Below, one piece after another: positions 1 through 11,994 of a stretch of DNA of 64,000 nt; positions within the stretch are counted from its first letter, which is position 1, and each line of letters begins with the position of its first letter. The notes under the pieces are model-generated. The model did not search any database and was not told where the DNA came from. It worked only from the letters and a program-made list of their open reading frames with translations. The position numbers were made by a program, and so were the translations under genes. Origin of the DNA: Cymbomonas tetramitiformis (Eukaryota > Chlorophyta > Pyramimonadophyceae > Pyramimonadales > Pyramimonadaceae). The stretch lies in the NCBI GenBank assembly GCA_001247695.2, contig LGRX02014990.1, positions 1-64,000 on the forward strand. The letters run 5' to 3'.

Positions 1-480
1 TCACGTACTTTACGGCCTAAAATTCACCTTGGCCACCACGGGCGGTTTGGGTAGTCTACGTACATACCATCCCAAGGCAATGCAGTGGCGTGGGCTTGCG
101 AGTTTAATCGCCTTTATTGTGATTTGCGCCACGAAAGGGGGGGGGGGATGTGGGAGGGGGTGGTGGGGGGTGGTGAATCCCGCCAATATCCATATGGGGC
201 CCACCGCCAAGGCATGGCGGGTAAATCATACCCCGTGCATTTCGAGCCCCGCAAGGCGCGTACGATCAAAGCAGGCCAGGGCATCTTAGGGGTAGAAGGT
301 CCACGAAGGGTAAACCCAATTTTGGTGTAAGTTCTAGGTTTTAAGGGGAGTAAATAGGGTTTTACAGATTGTAAATTGAACAAAGTGAGTTCAAAGGCGA
401 GCATATAAATAGAGAGGTTACAAAAAATAGCAAATGTGGCTGAATAAGGATTAGGATGTATGCACCCATCCCTAGGCATG

Positions 481-1620
481 CATATGGGATGACTGCAGCG
501 GCTGGGGTGCAATGGCATCGAAACTCACCTCGACACGTGAGGTGCCCTTTAAGGTAGGTCGGTGTGTGTGGAGGGGCATGGGAATTCGAGACCCCACCAC
601 GAGGGGGGTGCGGAGTAGGGGCGGGCTCATGGGGAGTGGGCAGGGCGGGATGAGGTGCTAGGCGGACCAACACATCCCTGGGCTTGCGTGTGGGATAACT
701 GCAGCGGCTGGGGTGCAATGGCATCGGAACTCACCTCGACACGTGAGGTGCCCTTTAAGGTATGTCGGTGTGTGTGGAGGGGCATGTGAATTCGAGACCC
801 CATCACGAGGGGGGTGCGGAGTAGGGGCGGGCTCATGGGGAGTGGGCAGGGCGGGATGAGGTGCTAGGCGGACCAACACATCCCCGGGCATGCGTGTGGG
901 ATAACTGCAGCGGCTGGGGTGCAATGGCATCGAAACTCACCTCGACACGTGAGGTGCCCTTTAAGGTAGGTCGGTGTGTGTGGAGGGGCATGGAAATCTG
1001 AGACCCCGCCACGAGGGGGTGCGGAGTAGGGGCGGGCGCATGGGGAGTGGGCAGGGCGGGATGAGGTGCTAGGCGGACCAAGACATCCCTGGGCATGCGT
1101 GTGGGATGGCAGCAGCGGTTGGGGTGCAACGGCATCGAAACTCACCTCGACACGTGAGGTGCCCTTTAAGGTAGGTCGGTGTGTGTGGAGGGGCATGGAA
1201 ATCTGAGACCCCGCCACGAGGGGGTGCGGAGTAGGCGGGCGCATGGGGAGTGGGCAGGGCGGGATGAGGTGCTAGGCGGACCAAGACGACATCCCTAGGC
1301 ATGCGTGTGGGATGGCAGCAGCGGTTGGGGTGCAATGGCATCGAAACTCACGTGGACACTTGGGTTGTTGTTACGCCAAAGTATTTTGAGCCCCGGCCCC
1401 CCTCAAAAGTAATTTGAGTCCCGGCCGGTTAACGTAGTCTTCTCGTCCTGGCCGCCTGACAGTGCTAGGCGGACCAAGACATCCATGGGCATGCGTGTGG
1501 GATGGCAGCAGCGGTTGGGGTGCAATGGCATCGAAACTCACCTCGACACGTGAGGTGTCCTTTAAGGTAGGTCGGTGTGTGTGGAGGGGCATGAGAATTC
1601 GAGACCCCGCCACGGGCTTC
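481..1620. repeat. ~206 bp tandem array
   Basis: The landmark GCAGCGG(C/T)TGGGGTGCAA recurs near 495, 701, 907, 1112, 1318 and 1508, giving a period of 205-206 bp. The last interval is shortened and carries a foreign ~85 bp piece (about 1376-1460) also found at 36050 and 38887. Each unit contains CACGTGAGGTGCCCTTTAAG and a GTGTGTGTGGAGGGGCATG segment. Open frames on the minus strand exist only because the unit lacks stops in some frames. Confidence 0.92.
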
Positions 1621-2145
1621 ACGCGTAGAGCAGGCAAGTGATCGAGTTCTCGATTTCGGAAGGTGGCGTATTGTTGCTAAAGTGTTTTTTCGCGTAGAAT
1701 ACGAATCTGATGTGTAAATTAGCAGACGCGTAGTGTATCACACCGTATCGATAGTGGGGCGTGGCATGTCTCCCTATGTCTCAGCGACTGTTACGGGCTT
1801 CACGCGCGGAGTAGGCAAGGGATCGAGTTCTCGATTTCGGAAGGTGGCGTATTGATGGGAAAGTGTTTTTTCGCGTAAAATACGAATCTGGTGTGTAAAT
1901 TAGCAGAGGCGTAGTGTATCACACCGTATCGATAGCGTGGGGTGGCATGTCTCCCTATGTCCCAACGACTCGTCTGGGACGGTTACAGGCTTCACGCGCG
2001 GAGCAGCAGGCAAGTGATCGAGTTATCGATTTCGGAAGTTGGAGTATTGTTGTGAAAGTGTTTTTTCGCGTAGAATACGAATCTGATGCGTAAATTAGTA
2101 AATGCGTAGTGTATTACACCGTATCGATAGCATGGGGTGGCATGT
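1610..2145. repeat. ~181-196 bp tandem array (left)
   Basis: Units contain GGGCTTCACGCG, GATCGAGTTCTCGATTTCGG, TTTTTTCGCGTAGAATACGA and GTAGTGTATCACACCGTATC. CATG landmarks at 1765, 1946 and 2141 give spacings of 181 and 195 bp. The same array occurs at 36259-36821 and 39100-39660. The segment GATCGAGTTCTCGAT is close to palindromic. Confidence 0.9.
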
Positions 2146-2504
2146 AACATTTCGCAGTCGACATGTCAGCGGAATCGGGATACATTTCTATGGATGCAGG
2201 TTCGAGCGTGACCCAATAATGCATTTTGGGTTTATATTGAAAAACTTGGCGCATGGCTTGCGTTAGAACCGACCAATAAGCGGGGGGTTGTGGCATAGTG
2301 AAGCCCATTTACCCCTTATCACATTTAAGCCTAAGTTATTAATGTAACGCCCTTATTATGTAACACCCTATATACTTTTGGCAAGAATTCTCATAAAAGG
2401 TTCACCCTACACGCGAGGAATTGCAAAACAACATCCCTAGCACGTCATAATGTCGCCTTGAACCAATACGGATATCGCAGGGTTAAAAAAAACCGGAGCT
2501 GCAT

Positions 2505-2597
2505 ATGGATACTTCGTTATTACATGGAGTTAGAAATCGTGATCGATACGAGATCGAAATGTTATCCAACTTGAAAAAAATCTTGCTCCAAGAATCG
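2505..2597 (+). CDS. Candidate coding exon next to duplication end
   Basis: An ATG at 2505 opens 31 codons that end exactly at a good donor (TCG|GTATGT). The peptide is helical and charged (it contains EIEMLSNLKKILLQES). The exon begins inside the last bases shared with the other copy of the 2.5 kb duplication and diverges from it after six bases, so its 5' end may instead lie at an internal acceptor. It ends in phase 0, which matches the next candidate exon at 3601. I do not recognise the protein. Confidence 0.3.
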
Positions 2598-2599
2598 GT

Positions 2600-3600
2600 A
2601 TGTGCACATTTCGAGTCTAATATCGTGGCTAGATCACGTGCAATTACTTCACATTAAATGCCTGGGCCAATTGATCGATTTGTTGGCCTCACGCGTCGAG
2701 GAAGATTCAGCAGCGACTGCTCACCGTCGATCACCATAATATTAGCTGGCCTAAATCGGGGGGAAATGAAGAAAATACATTTCGTCCAGCCCCGTGCATT
2801 GTGCATGTCGGTGTGTGATGCGGTGACGAGAATGTTGGGGGGGGGCGGCGCAGACGGCAGTGCGATCTGTCGATAGTGGTGGTGTTGCAAATCCAGCCCA
2901 ACACCACCCTCTCATGCGCTACATTCTATCTAAGGGCGTATCTCCGTAGAAAATCACGGCGCTGCCATGATTCTTTGTATGCAAGTTTTGGTATGTTTTT
3001 TTGCCGTTTAAGAATTCACAGCAGCTGTGTACAGTGCGGATATAGTTGTAATATTAGTCTGCATCATCAGTAGTGCACACCGACTGATTCCACATATAAT
3101 GCTAATATGTCGCCCACTGTATTTTTCTATGTTGCTTTTGCGGCATCCGCACATGTGCGCATGCGTATCCCTCCAAATAAAGTGAGGGGAGTAAGCATCC
3201 GATAGAGGAAATGCGCGCGCATGCGATTCGCGTTGATGTGGGCTGAATCCTCGGCATTGTTGATAATTAGTATCGTATTTACACAAAGTGTGATAGCTGC
3301 TGCATTGATTGTATTGCAATCCTGCGTGAGGCCCTTCTTCTCAGCGGTTTAGTATGCAAAACGACCGGAGACCGTCTATCGAAGCATTTAGACCTAAAAT
3401 GGCATATCCAAGTACATGGTTGCGTAGTACTGTTTCAGTCTCGTGATATTTGAAATTATCGTGATATGTGGATAATCCGAGAGTTGTTCGCCTTAAGCTA
3501 ATAGCTCACCGCCATATTCAATTTTTCACATACATCGGCATCAATCGATAGCAAGCTGAAATTCGTTCGGGAAATCATCCAATGTATCTGCTGTGTGAAG
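2600..3600. other. Intron-like / unassigned sequence
   Basis: No convincing exon pair is visible. One open stretch around 2640-2735 reads as a helical peptide (contains CLGQLIDLLASRVEED) but lacks clear splice sites on both sides, so it is not called. Confidence 0.3.
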
Positions 3601-3699
3601 CCTGCTGAGGGATATCGATATCGTGCACGAGTCAGTGACAAAATGCCAGTTCGGTTGTCGCCGAAAGAATTCGCCAAAAGGCTCGAGGAGCTTCAAAAC
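3601..3699 (+). CDS. Internal exon of an unrecognised helical protein
   Basis: The frame starting with CCT at 3601 follows GTGAAG (an alternative acceptor is CTGAG, with start 3610, same phase). It runs open to AAC|GTATGC at 3699, a good donor; beyond the donor the frame meets a stop soon. It encodes 33 residues ending LSPKEFAKRLEELQN, a basic amphipathic helix. Both ends are phase 0, matching the exon at 4343. The domain is not recognised. It probably belongs to the same plus-strand gene as 4343-4432. Confidence 0.5.
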
Positions 3700-4342
3700 G
3701 TATGCACCATACCTGTATCACCCGACAAATCACTTGCGTAATTCACTTCCCTCGCACAGCATGCATGCACGTACACGACGACATGCAATCGTATTAAGGC
3801 ACGCCTCGTGTGCACGGATCATGGACTGCACGTCGAAAGTACGAGTAACACAGAGTGAGTCAGAGGAGGGAGACTGCTGATGGAGATGGAGCGCAACGCA
3901 CGTGTGCGACTTACACAAGTCCATGCACAGCATTTAACAGCTCAGCGATTCGAGGGCCGCGTCGTGCGGTGGGAGCTAACAAAGTTATTATTTCCTAGGG
4001 TGGGGCACGAGTAGTTGATATAGGGTTTACGTTGGTGATCCCAAACGAAACACCTCACCCCACCCCATTATTGTCCATGACACAATTGCATTATTTCGAG
4101 CAAGTATATGATGCAAGCACACGATAATATGCGTTCGTCGTATCGCGTCCACGATGCAGTATTTATGCGACTGTGCTACGCGCAACACAGTGCGTTTGTT
4201 ACGAGTGCCACGTGCCCGGGTCCTAGGGCAACATGCAATGAGCGAGGACGCTTGTGACAGAGAGCATATGAAATGTCGGCTATATTGTGTATTGTGAGTC
4301 GTCCGGTGGACTGGTGGTGCTCTGCACGGCGTAAATTTTCAG

Positions 4343-4432
4343 GATAAGCAACTTTTGAAGTGGTGCAAGAAAGCTGGATCTACCCAGTTGCGCTACTTCA
4401 ATGTCAAGTTTCTGCGAGAAAGCTCGTCTCAT
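4343..4432 (+). CDS. Internal exon of an unrecognised helical protein
   Basis: A pyrimidine-rich acceptor (AATTTTCAG) precedes 30 open codons that end at a near-perfect donor (CAT|GTAAGT). The peptide starts DKQLLKWCKKAGSTQLRYF and is typical of folded protein rather than random translation. Both boundaries are phase 0, compatible with the exon at 3601. I do not recognise the family. Confidence 0.6.
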
Positions 4433-4721
4433 GTAAGTTAATGCGCTGAATAATGCTGTAATTACGCTCACTGCGCCTTCGTTCCTTCGTTCCAATACGA
4501 TTGCACTGCCATCACTCGATGGTTGCGCACTTGTACTGATTGGATCGATCACGAGCTACTGGAAACTCGTACAGATCATATGCGCGCACGCTGTATTGTC
4601 CAATGGCGAAATACTCAAGCCAGTCACTGCTGTCGTCCGCCCCTTGTATATGAATTTATGCGTGTGAACCAAATTGAGACATCATCCTGCCTTGTATGTT
4701 AAGTTGAAAATATAGTTTTTA

Positions 4722-4832
4722 TTCCCCCGCGGTGGTCGATACCGTCCTGAAGTTTTCCAGGGCCCAAGATAATTTTGGGTGCCCCTGTTTGCACGTTGCG
4801 TTCCCGTGAGTGGCGTGGCAGGGTGTATATAA
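4722..4832 (-). repeat. Short dispersed element, copy 1
   Basis: Minus-strand reading gives TATACACCCTGCCACGC, a CACGGG segment, CAGGGGCACCC, GGGCCCT, AGGACGGTATC and ACCACCGCGGGGG in that order. The same order is found at 15441, 25118 and 31401, with a partial copy at 33183. It is about 110 bp long, AT-rich at both edges, and has no coding capacity, so it is MITE- or SINE-like. Confidence 0.7.
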
Positions 4833-4839
4833 AAATAGT

Positions 4840-7800
4840 GTGTGTGTGTGAACCACGCAGAGTGGAGCCCATTATCACCAGTCGCCATTCACAATAACTT
4901 GGAAGAGGCCGATGTCAGCATCTTGCCTACTAGACGAGCCTAAAAAACGTGGGTAGCACTTGTCCCAAAATCGCCAAATCATTGTGGTATTCAAAAAAGC
5001 GCGTACAGTAAGAGCAACGCGCCGTCAAAACTGCATTATCAGTGATGTGTGCTGTCATCGGTCGTGTGTGGGGGTCTTGCGATATAGCTAGAGAATGCTA
5101 TGCTCTGTGAGTTGAAACGCGATGTTTGGTATTATATACTGTAGTATGTACGCAGATGTGCGCGTGCGGACGCTTGTGATGGTCAAAGCAGCAGTCATCG
5201 GTCATGTTTGACGGGTGCTGGATTTGTGGTTGTGTATATGATCGATTCTTTGTCGTCGGTGTATTCAATGTTTCATAGTACATAATTGCCTTCTACCGTG
5301 ATATATACCACCAACGTGGGTACTACTACGCATGCGTGTCGCACCGCCCTTGTTTGTGAATGATGATGTATGCACACCAATTGCTACAGTAGTCACCATG
5401 ACAATGCCCTAATGGTGTCACGCACACCAGAACAAATATGCTTGCTTGGTGGTGAAAAACATGCATTCGCTTCATCTTTCAGTGTGGCGTGGTGAATTTC
5501 AGAGTGGCGTGGTGATTGTCGTTGCCTATTTTAGTAACGGCGCGCATGCATATATAATAAATGGTGTGCAAAGCAAGGCGTCCCCCAGAGGTCCAAGGCC
5601 GTCCTGCATGCCTGGCATCTTCCGGGGCTTACTTCTGAGTATTGCATGTGTGTGTGTGTGTGTGTGTATTGTATCTAAATAGGTGTGTGTGTGCATGTTC
5701 TATATGGCACGATCATCTGCATACTGCGCCGACGGCATGGTCCTAGTGAATACCAATCAATATATGCATGCAGTGTATGCCTGATGCATGTGCATACGCA
5801 AATTATAAGTATGACAAAACAATAGAAACAAGAAAGGAAACCAAGACACCCCTCCTAAAGTGTGGGGTCGATTTTATGCATGCATGCATGCATGATTTGT
5901 ATGTGTTATGAACATTGTATTATTATTTTTAGAATGTGCGTAGAACGATTTGTCTGATACAGTGGTAATCCAATTTTCGGGCAATTGTGGTGATGGAGTA
6001 CCGGTCGTAGATAATGTTTACCTTGATGTTGGTGTCATATACTTTATAAGACTGTGCCACGAACTTCCGTGTAGTAACGACACCGTAACATATGCGCACC
6101 ATACTATCGTGTGCGTACTGTTCAGCTACCTACCTAACCCACTGGTAGATGGCAACATTCTGCTGCATGCTTTCATGTTGTGATCCCCTGCTCGACATGG
6201 TAGGCCCTATATATCCCTGCTAAACCATGCAGCCCTAGCTGGCTGTTAGACCATGCAGGCACGCCGCCTGCTGCACCATCAATGCGTCACTGTGTGCTTC
6301 ACCTCCATGCAGCCCTGCACCATGTAGCCCTGCTAGAGGCTGTAGACATGTGGGTACGGATACAGCTATATTGACAAGTTGTGCATGCGAACATCATATC
6401 TGTCCACGCGCCCCCTGCATCGGCGACAATAATGTAGTGAATTTGTAACCAACGAATAAATGGTCAATACCACATTGGCATACACAATATTACTACTTAC
6501 CGCAGATACATTGTCAGTCTGCGCACTGACTGATGTAATAATACGTGGAACGAACAGTGACCAAGTGTGCAAGCATGGGTGGTTGCTCTTTGTTTTATCA
6601 GTTGTGCTGCAACAAATGGTGTCCATTGATGCTCTTATGACAAATGCCGCTGGTGAACCGTTAGATGTAACTGCAGCAGGTCCGATACACGTGTATAAAA
6701 AATGATATAAGTGTAGTTCAAGTATAACATCATGCCTGTGCTACTACCCTCGATGCTTCATGATATACTTCATGATATACCGGTACTTCATATATAAATG
6801 CTCTAGCATGAAAATATTTCAAGCCTGGATGTGTTTTCAGTATCTATGTCCATGTTTAGTGTGGATGTATATTGCCTCATTACCCAAAAGAATCGATGCT
6901 CATTATGGACAGGGCAATGTCCTACATTGAATTTGCAAATAAAAATAAAGATACAACTTGCGGATGGCTACCTCAGACAAGGGCCAAAAACTCGATTAGG
7001 TACATATATGTTATTGTTGTATGCGCATTGTGACTTATTGTGGGTTGCATCATCTGCTCCTAAGCACACGCACGACCCTCGTCCCACTTAATCATGGCAC
7101 ATCATGTATTTGCTATTTACATTTGTTGCAGGGTTTCATTGTTTGGGGGGCGTTCTATTCCACTGCTGTGCAGATCCAAGTACCCCTTTGTTTTTCACAT
7201 TAAGTCTGCAGTATTATTCCACATGTAAGAAGAAGTCTGGCCGCCACAACGAGCAGCAGCAACAGCCCTTGGTTAACAAACGCAAATGCCTGCGTCTCAT
7301 ATTCCCATACAAAACGGCAAGTTGCCTACCCACCTCTTCAGTAACACTCACCTGATTGCAGCGTATAATTCACACAAAACTTTATCAGAGTACAGATAGT
7401 GCACAGATAACTCTTTGTGCATGATGATACAGTATGAATCAAACATAAATTGTGAGTACACTAATGATCATTCGTCGCTCTACCCGCTACGTTGTTGCAT
7501 ACCAAGCATCGTAGATTATGCACAAATTTTACATGTAGCACAATTTTTGTTATACATGCAATATATTCTCCACCCAGCTCAGTATTTCATATGTGTACGA
7601 TTGTGTTCATGCCAGTAATAATGCATAGAGGTCTGCATACGTATACTGACAGGAAGCAGAGCAGACAGAGTTTGAGCTGCTTGCAAGATGCTTTCTCTAC
7701 GCAACGCATGCAGGTGATCAGCGTCCCTTGTTGCTTCCAAACACGCAAACCAGGCGGTCACTGAGTGGCACGGCATGATGACACTGACCTTGCAATCAAT

Positions 7801-9200
7801 TGCACATGTTTAGCCCGGCCGGCCAACCACTCATACATCCTTGAAAAATCGAACAAAGAAAATCCAGAACATGCATACCCCTGTTCAGTTCACCAGTACG
7901 ATATGATTATGTTATTTTAGGCAACGAACTATCAGTAAAAATCATGTTGATGGTTTTTTCGAGCAGTCTGCACTTTGCTCCTGAAGGATGCTGATATTAC
8001 AAATCCACACACCCGTCAACGCGTATTGCATGGTATGAAGCAATCTGTGCTGGGGTCCATTGGTGGGATGGATCCGGGGGGTGGAGGTCCCACATAGCTA
8101 TGTGCGGCGGTGGGTAGTATGTATACGTGTATGCTGAGACCGTCCCCACAAGCTAGTGCTTTGCTGAGGGAGAAGTTGAGCCTCCTTGTCATTCAGAGAC
8201 ATTTGCATATCATTCTGTATGGGGGGGGGGCGGAGTCCCAGAAATGTTTGTTTGCATGCGTCACATCTTAGCTGCATATGCCCTAGCTGAATCTTGAGGG
8301 CGGATACGTGAATACTGTTGTATAATGATTAACTCAAAGTGTGTACATATAATTACATACACTGAGATGGCAGTGCATCACAGTTTTGAACTCGCATGCG
8401 ACCCTTCAATATCCGGCGGGTCTCTCTCTTCACTGTCCGTTGCCTACAATATTCTCGGATCCCCAATATATGGCATGCATGCAACTGTCCTCACACAATC
8501 CCAATTACAGCTGTATTTCCCTTACTAATGCATGGATGCAAAGCAGCGCAAAAACGGGTCGGCTAAAATTACTCAATCCCATATACCTCCTGGACGCCTG
8601 GTACAATTTTCAGACAACTAACGTGATGTGTGGGACTTGGGTGCTCTGTTCTGGCATTGTGTGTTCAGCATTGATGGATCTCTCGTTTTTAGACGTCGGC
8701 TTCATGCGGTTTCTGCTAAAATCTAGGTATTGTGCAGTAGCCAATGATATGCAATGCAAGCCTTGTGCTCGATACCATGGCCATTATATAAATTAGCATA
8801 CATTAATGAATTTTAAATGCACTCTGGCTTAGTACATTAATGAAATTAGCCCTACTACATGCATTATGTAAAGGTAGTAGGATTCAATGCGCATGCACAT
8901 GCATGTCACACTCAATGCAGGCATACCGCACGTGTACATGCGTTATAGTACTGAAGGGGGAGGGAAAAAACTCCTGAATGTTGGTGCCGTAGTCTTAGTG
9001 CATCATTGTCAATCACGTCACTTTACAACAAAGTTCTAGTCATATGTATATATGATGACCATCATACCAGAACTCATCATATGCTCAGAATATATTAGTA
9101 TGCAAAAGTATGTCATATTATGTTTGGCTGGTTTCAATAACACATGCAAGCATCATAACTTATGCACTCACACACGGCATTAGTTAACACTGTGCAAGTA
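4840..9200. other. AT-rich non-coding stretch
   Basis: Rich in TGCATGCA-type alternating tracts and (TG)n runs (for example 5646-5668). Open frames are short and of odd composition. Only the candidate exon at 6602-6679 is worth naming. Imperfect CCATGCAGCCCTGC-type repeats occur at about 6225-6335. Confidence 0.5.
6602..6679 (+). CDS. Low-confidence candidate exon
   Basis: A TTTTATCAG acceptor is followed by an open frame that contains QQMVSIDALMTNAAGEPLD and reaches a weak donor (GCAG|GTCCGA) at 6679. It enters needing one base from the previous exon and leaves with one base, so it cannot join directly to the exon at 4343. It may be chance. Confidence 0.25.
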
Positions 9201-9330
9201 TGTGTGTGTGTGTATGCTTATCCTTGCGAATCCTTTGGCACCCCGTAGCCACAGGAGACTGCACTATGTACCCACGCCGGGGATCAAAGGATTCAGCACA
9301 CACCTCGGGACACTCATCCGGATGCTCCGA
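9200..9330 (+). repeat. (TG)n-linked dispersed repeat, copy 1
   Basis: A (TG)n run is followed by ATCCTTG, a TCCTTTGGCACCCCGTAGCC core, GCACTATGTACCC, GGGATCAAA and ATTCAGCACACAC. The same order recurs near 31195, 33240 and, inverted, 53030-53158. No coding capacity is visible. Confidence 0.7.
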
Positions 9331-9460
9331 AGCTCACTAGTGAAGAATGGGACCCCCTAAGCCTTGCTGAGCCACCCAAGCCCCTCTGCATCTGCACGAC
9401 CAGCGCACTGCCGCCTTGTGCCTGAAGCCGGTCCATCCCTGCCCCAGTCTGCGAGCCATA

Positions 9461-11294
9461 TCTCCACCACCAAGCCCACGCGCAAGACCACCCTCTGCTC
9501 CCTGAGCCTCACTGGGCCACCTGAGCCCTCTGCGGCTGTCCTGCCGGCGCACTGCTGCTGCGTCTCTGGAGCCGGCTCACCCCCGCCAATCGAGCCACCC
9601 CTCCACCACCAAGCCCACACCCCACATCACCCCGCTGGCCCCTACAGCCTGGTCTCAAGAGAGCTTGCCCACCCACGCCACGGCCAGAATGCCAGAGCGC
9701 TGTCCCAAGGGGCTGAGAATGATAAACTGGGTTGCCCTCATCCAAACTTGCGCATCCGCCACCGACTTGCGCCTGTAGCCCTCTACCCCCCGCACCAAAT
9801 CCCCGTGACTGGAGCCCTTGCGCTGATTGCCTTGCAAGGTGGCCGCGAACTTGAGCAATGCGCTCCACACTTGCGCTGTAACTGTCACGCCGCACTGTTC
9901 CTACTTGGATGGGGTCCCATCCCCACAGTTGCCTGTGTGTCCCAAGCCCTCCCGGTGGCCGATAGTTCACCACCCGGTCGTCGCCTTCCCGACAGCTGCT
10001 CACAGTTAGTTCCGGCACGGCCAGCAACCTCGCCCGATGGGCACGGAAGCTGATGAGATGCCATATGCTGCCGTGCAACCTGTTGTAAGTGGTCATTGCT
10101 GCCAGGATGGGCCCCCGGGCTCTGAGGGGCCCGGCGTGTGTCATCTCCACCCGCGGACCTCCCCACATCTCCCCCGTCATCCTCATCAGTTCCCCCCATG
10201 CCATCAACCCCCCCAAGAAGGCCGGCCACCCGCCTGCTTGCCCCCATCAAGGTGGCCACCCCTCCCTCAGCCAAGGCCATTGCTTGCTCCGGCGAGGCCC
10301 CACTCTGCTCCTGAGTCCAGACCCCACTCCCCGGGCCCGGCGACAAAAGGTCATCCCACTCATTCAAGATATCCTCGACACTTGACGCCGCCTGGCTAAG
10401 CCCGCCTATGCCTGCCCGTGCCCCTCCAGATCGCGCCTCGGCGGTGCCCCCTCCTTGACCCTCCACAGTGCCCAGATGCTCCACCTCCCGCCGCACGTCC
10501 GCCATGCTCTCCAAAAGCCTCGATGCCATCGCGCCTGCCTCGCCTGCCTCACTGGGAGCCTGCCCAGACTGCTCACGCTGCGTTCCCTCAGATTCCTGCA
10601 TCCCACCGCCAGACCCATCCTGCGTGGCATAGTCTGTCTCCTCGAACGCGTCCTCCCACGCTCTGTCCATCAGCGCCAACCTCTCCGCCCCTTCCCGTCG
10701 GTCCGCCTCCCCCCGATCCAGGTCCGGGCCCATGCCTCCTCTCACACGCCCTCCGCCAGCCCGCCACCCACTTCCGGCCGGACATCGTCCTACAACCCGC
10801 CTTATGATCAGCCCTGCAATCCCCCGTGCAAGCGCGAAAGAAAACAGCCGGACCCACTTCTCCTTCCAGCCCACAGCCCCGCCACGTGCCGCTTCCTCGT
10901 CCTCGTCCTCGTCCCCATTGCCATCCACCTGCTCTCCCCCTTCCGCGTTTGCCTGCATGTACCGCCGCTCCCTGAAGCGCCACTGCGTCTTCCGAAGGAA
11001 TCCATACGCCGCAGGCCCCAGCCCACCGTACACCTCCACCCCAAAGGGGATGAAGTGATGTGGGCGGACATCTGCGTACGTCGCCACCTTGCTCTCCTCT
11101 ACCTTGTTCCTCGCCGCCGCCCCGGGGGCCATCATGGCGGCTCCCAGGTGCGCGTCTGACATCGGCCGCGCCGTGGCCACATCAAATAGCACATGCTGGC
11201 CCGGATGTCCCTCCGCATCTAACACTGTCACATCCGGGCAATGATTCCGTGAGAAGGTCAGGTAGCCCGCGAAGTCATCGTGCAATGCAGACGC
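9461..11294 (-). pseudogene. Non-LTR retrotransposon 3' fragment with endonuclease domain (minus copy)
   Basis: An open frame on the minus strand runs from about 11294 to 9885. Its first ~100 residues resemble the restriction-like (PD-(D/E)XK) endonuclease found after the reverse transcriptase in some algal non-LTR elements: PDVTVLDAEG, then FDVATARP, then a K...K..YADVRPHHFIPFGVE segment and a YGGLGPAA motif. The rest is low-complexity (acidic runs, Gly/Arg-rich). No reverse transcriptase is present here; homology to the plus copy stops abruptly at about 11294. The segment is an inverted repeat of 28787-30613 with very high identity. The family assignment is by motif resemblance only. Confidence 0.65.
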
Positions 11295-11312
11295 GTGTGT
11301 GCATTGCACAGA

Positions 11313-11345
11313 TGTGTGTGTGTGTGTGTGGAGGGGGAGGGGGGG
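11313..11345. repeat. (TG)n and G-rich tract
   Basis: An alternating TG run is followed by a run of G. It lies just outside the retrotransposon fragment boundary. Confidence 0.8.
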
Positions 11346-11785
11346 GTACAAACCAAATCATGGCATACCCACCATTAATATTTCTACAAGTTTGTAAGCA
11401 CCGCATTTCTACTTTGTGTATATTGTGTTCCATATTCCCCTTATTAACCCTTATCTCGCCAGTGTTTCCCGCAAGTGCATGGCACCTTCTTTGATTTCCG
11501 ACCAAAGAGGCGGGGCAAATGCTGGCATGCCTGTGCACGTTCATCTCCGCAGCCACCGAGGAGATCCTTCATTGCGTAGGGCCAGTGCGTCCTGGAAGGA
11601 GCACTGATCGACGCACCATGGCAGCCAAAATAAGTGCTCGTCACAATTATGACATTGATGATTGTACCAACCAGTCGATAGGCAACCTGCATGTACCAGT
11701 ATCACAGTAATTACCGAAATTGATTTTAGTAGAACTCTACTGCTGATGCCGCATACATAACACAGCCCCCAAGCATAGTTTCAGA

Positions 11786-11808
11786 GATCTCTCTCTCTCT
11801 CTCTCTTT
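11786..11808. repeat. (TC)n microsatellite
   Basis: About 11 CT/TC dinucleotides in a row; no other feature is visible between 11350 and 11990. Confidence 0.9.
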
Positions 11809-11994
11809 ACCACATTCCTTACGCTGATGATTAAGAAATGATGTCCCCATACATGCCACGCTATACCGGCCGCGACACACGTGCAATCATCTAAGCACGT
11901 ATTATCGTATATTGAAATTACATAGCATGTGATGATAGTCACGGTAATGGAAAACAATGCGGTGAATGCCCGGCGACTGGGATTGCTTGAGCAG

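Larger units (their letters stand above)
1..2512. repeat. Left copy of a 2.5 kb direct duplication
   Basis: Bases 1 to about 2512 match 37489 to about 40031 in the same orientation, with small indels and different numbers of tandem units. Both copies have the same layout: a G-rich leader, a ~206 bp tandem array, a ~181-196 bp tandem array, and a common 370 bp tail that ends just after GCATATGGATA. The left copy is cut by the window edge. Short open frames inside it are repeat by-products and I do not call genes there. Confidence 0.9.

Noticed and set aside
114..1341. Series of overlapping minus-strand proline-rich open frames
   Set aside because: They repeat once per ~206 bp unit and are simply the tandem repeat translated; no splice sites or start context.
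10371..11159. Plus-strand proline-rich frames over the retrotransposon tail
   Set aside because: Antisense shadows of the Gly/Arg-rich endonuclease-linked tail on the minus strand.
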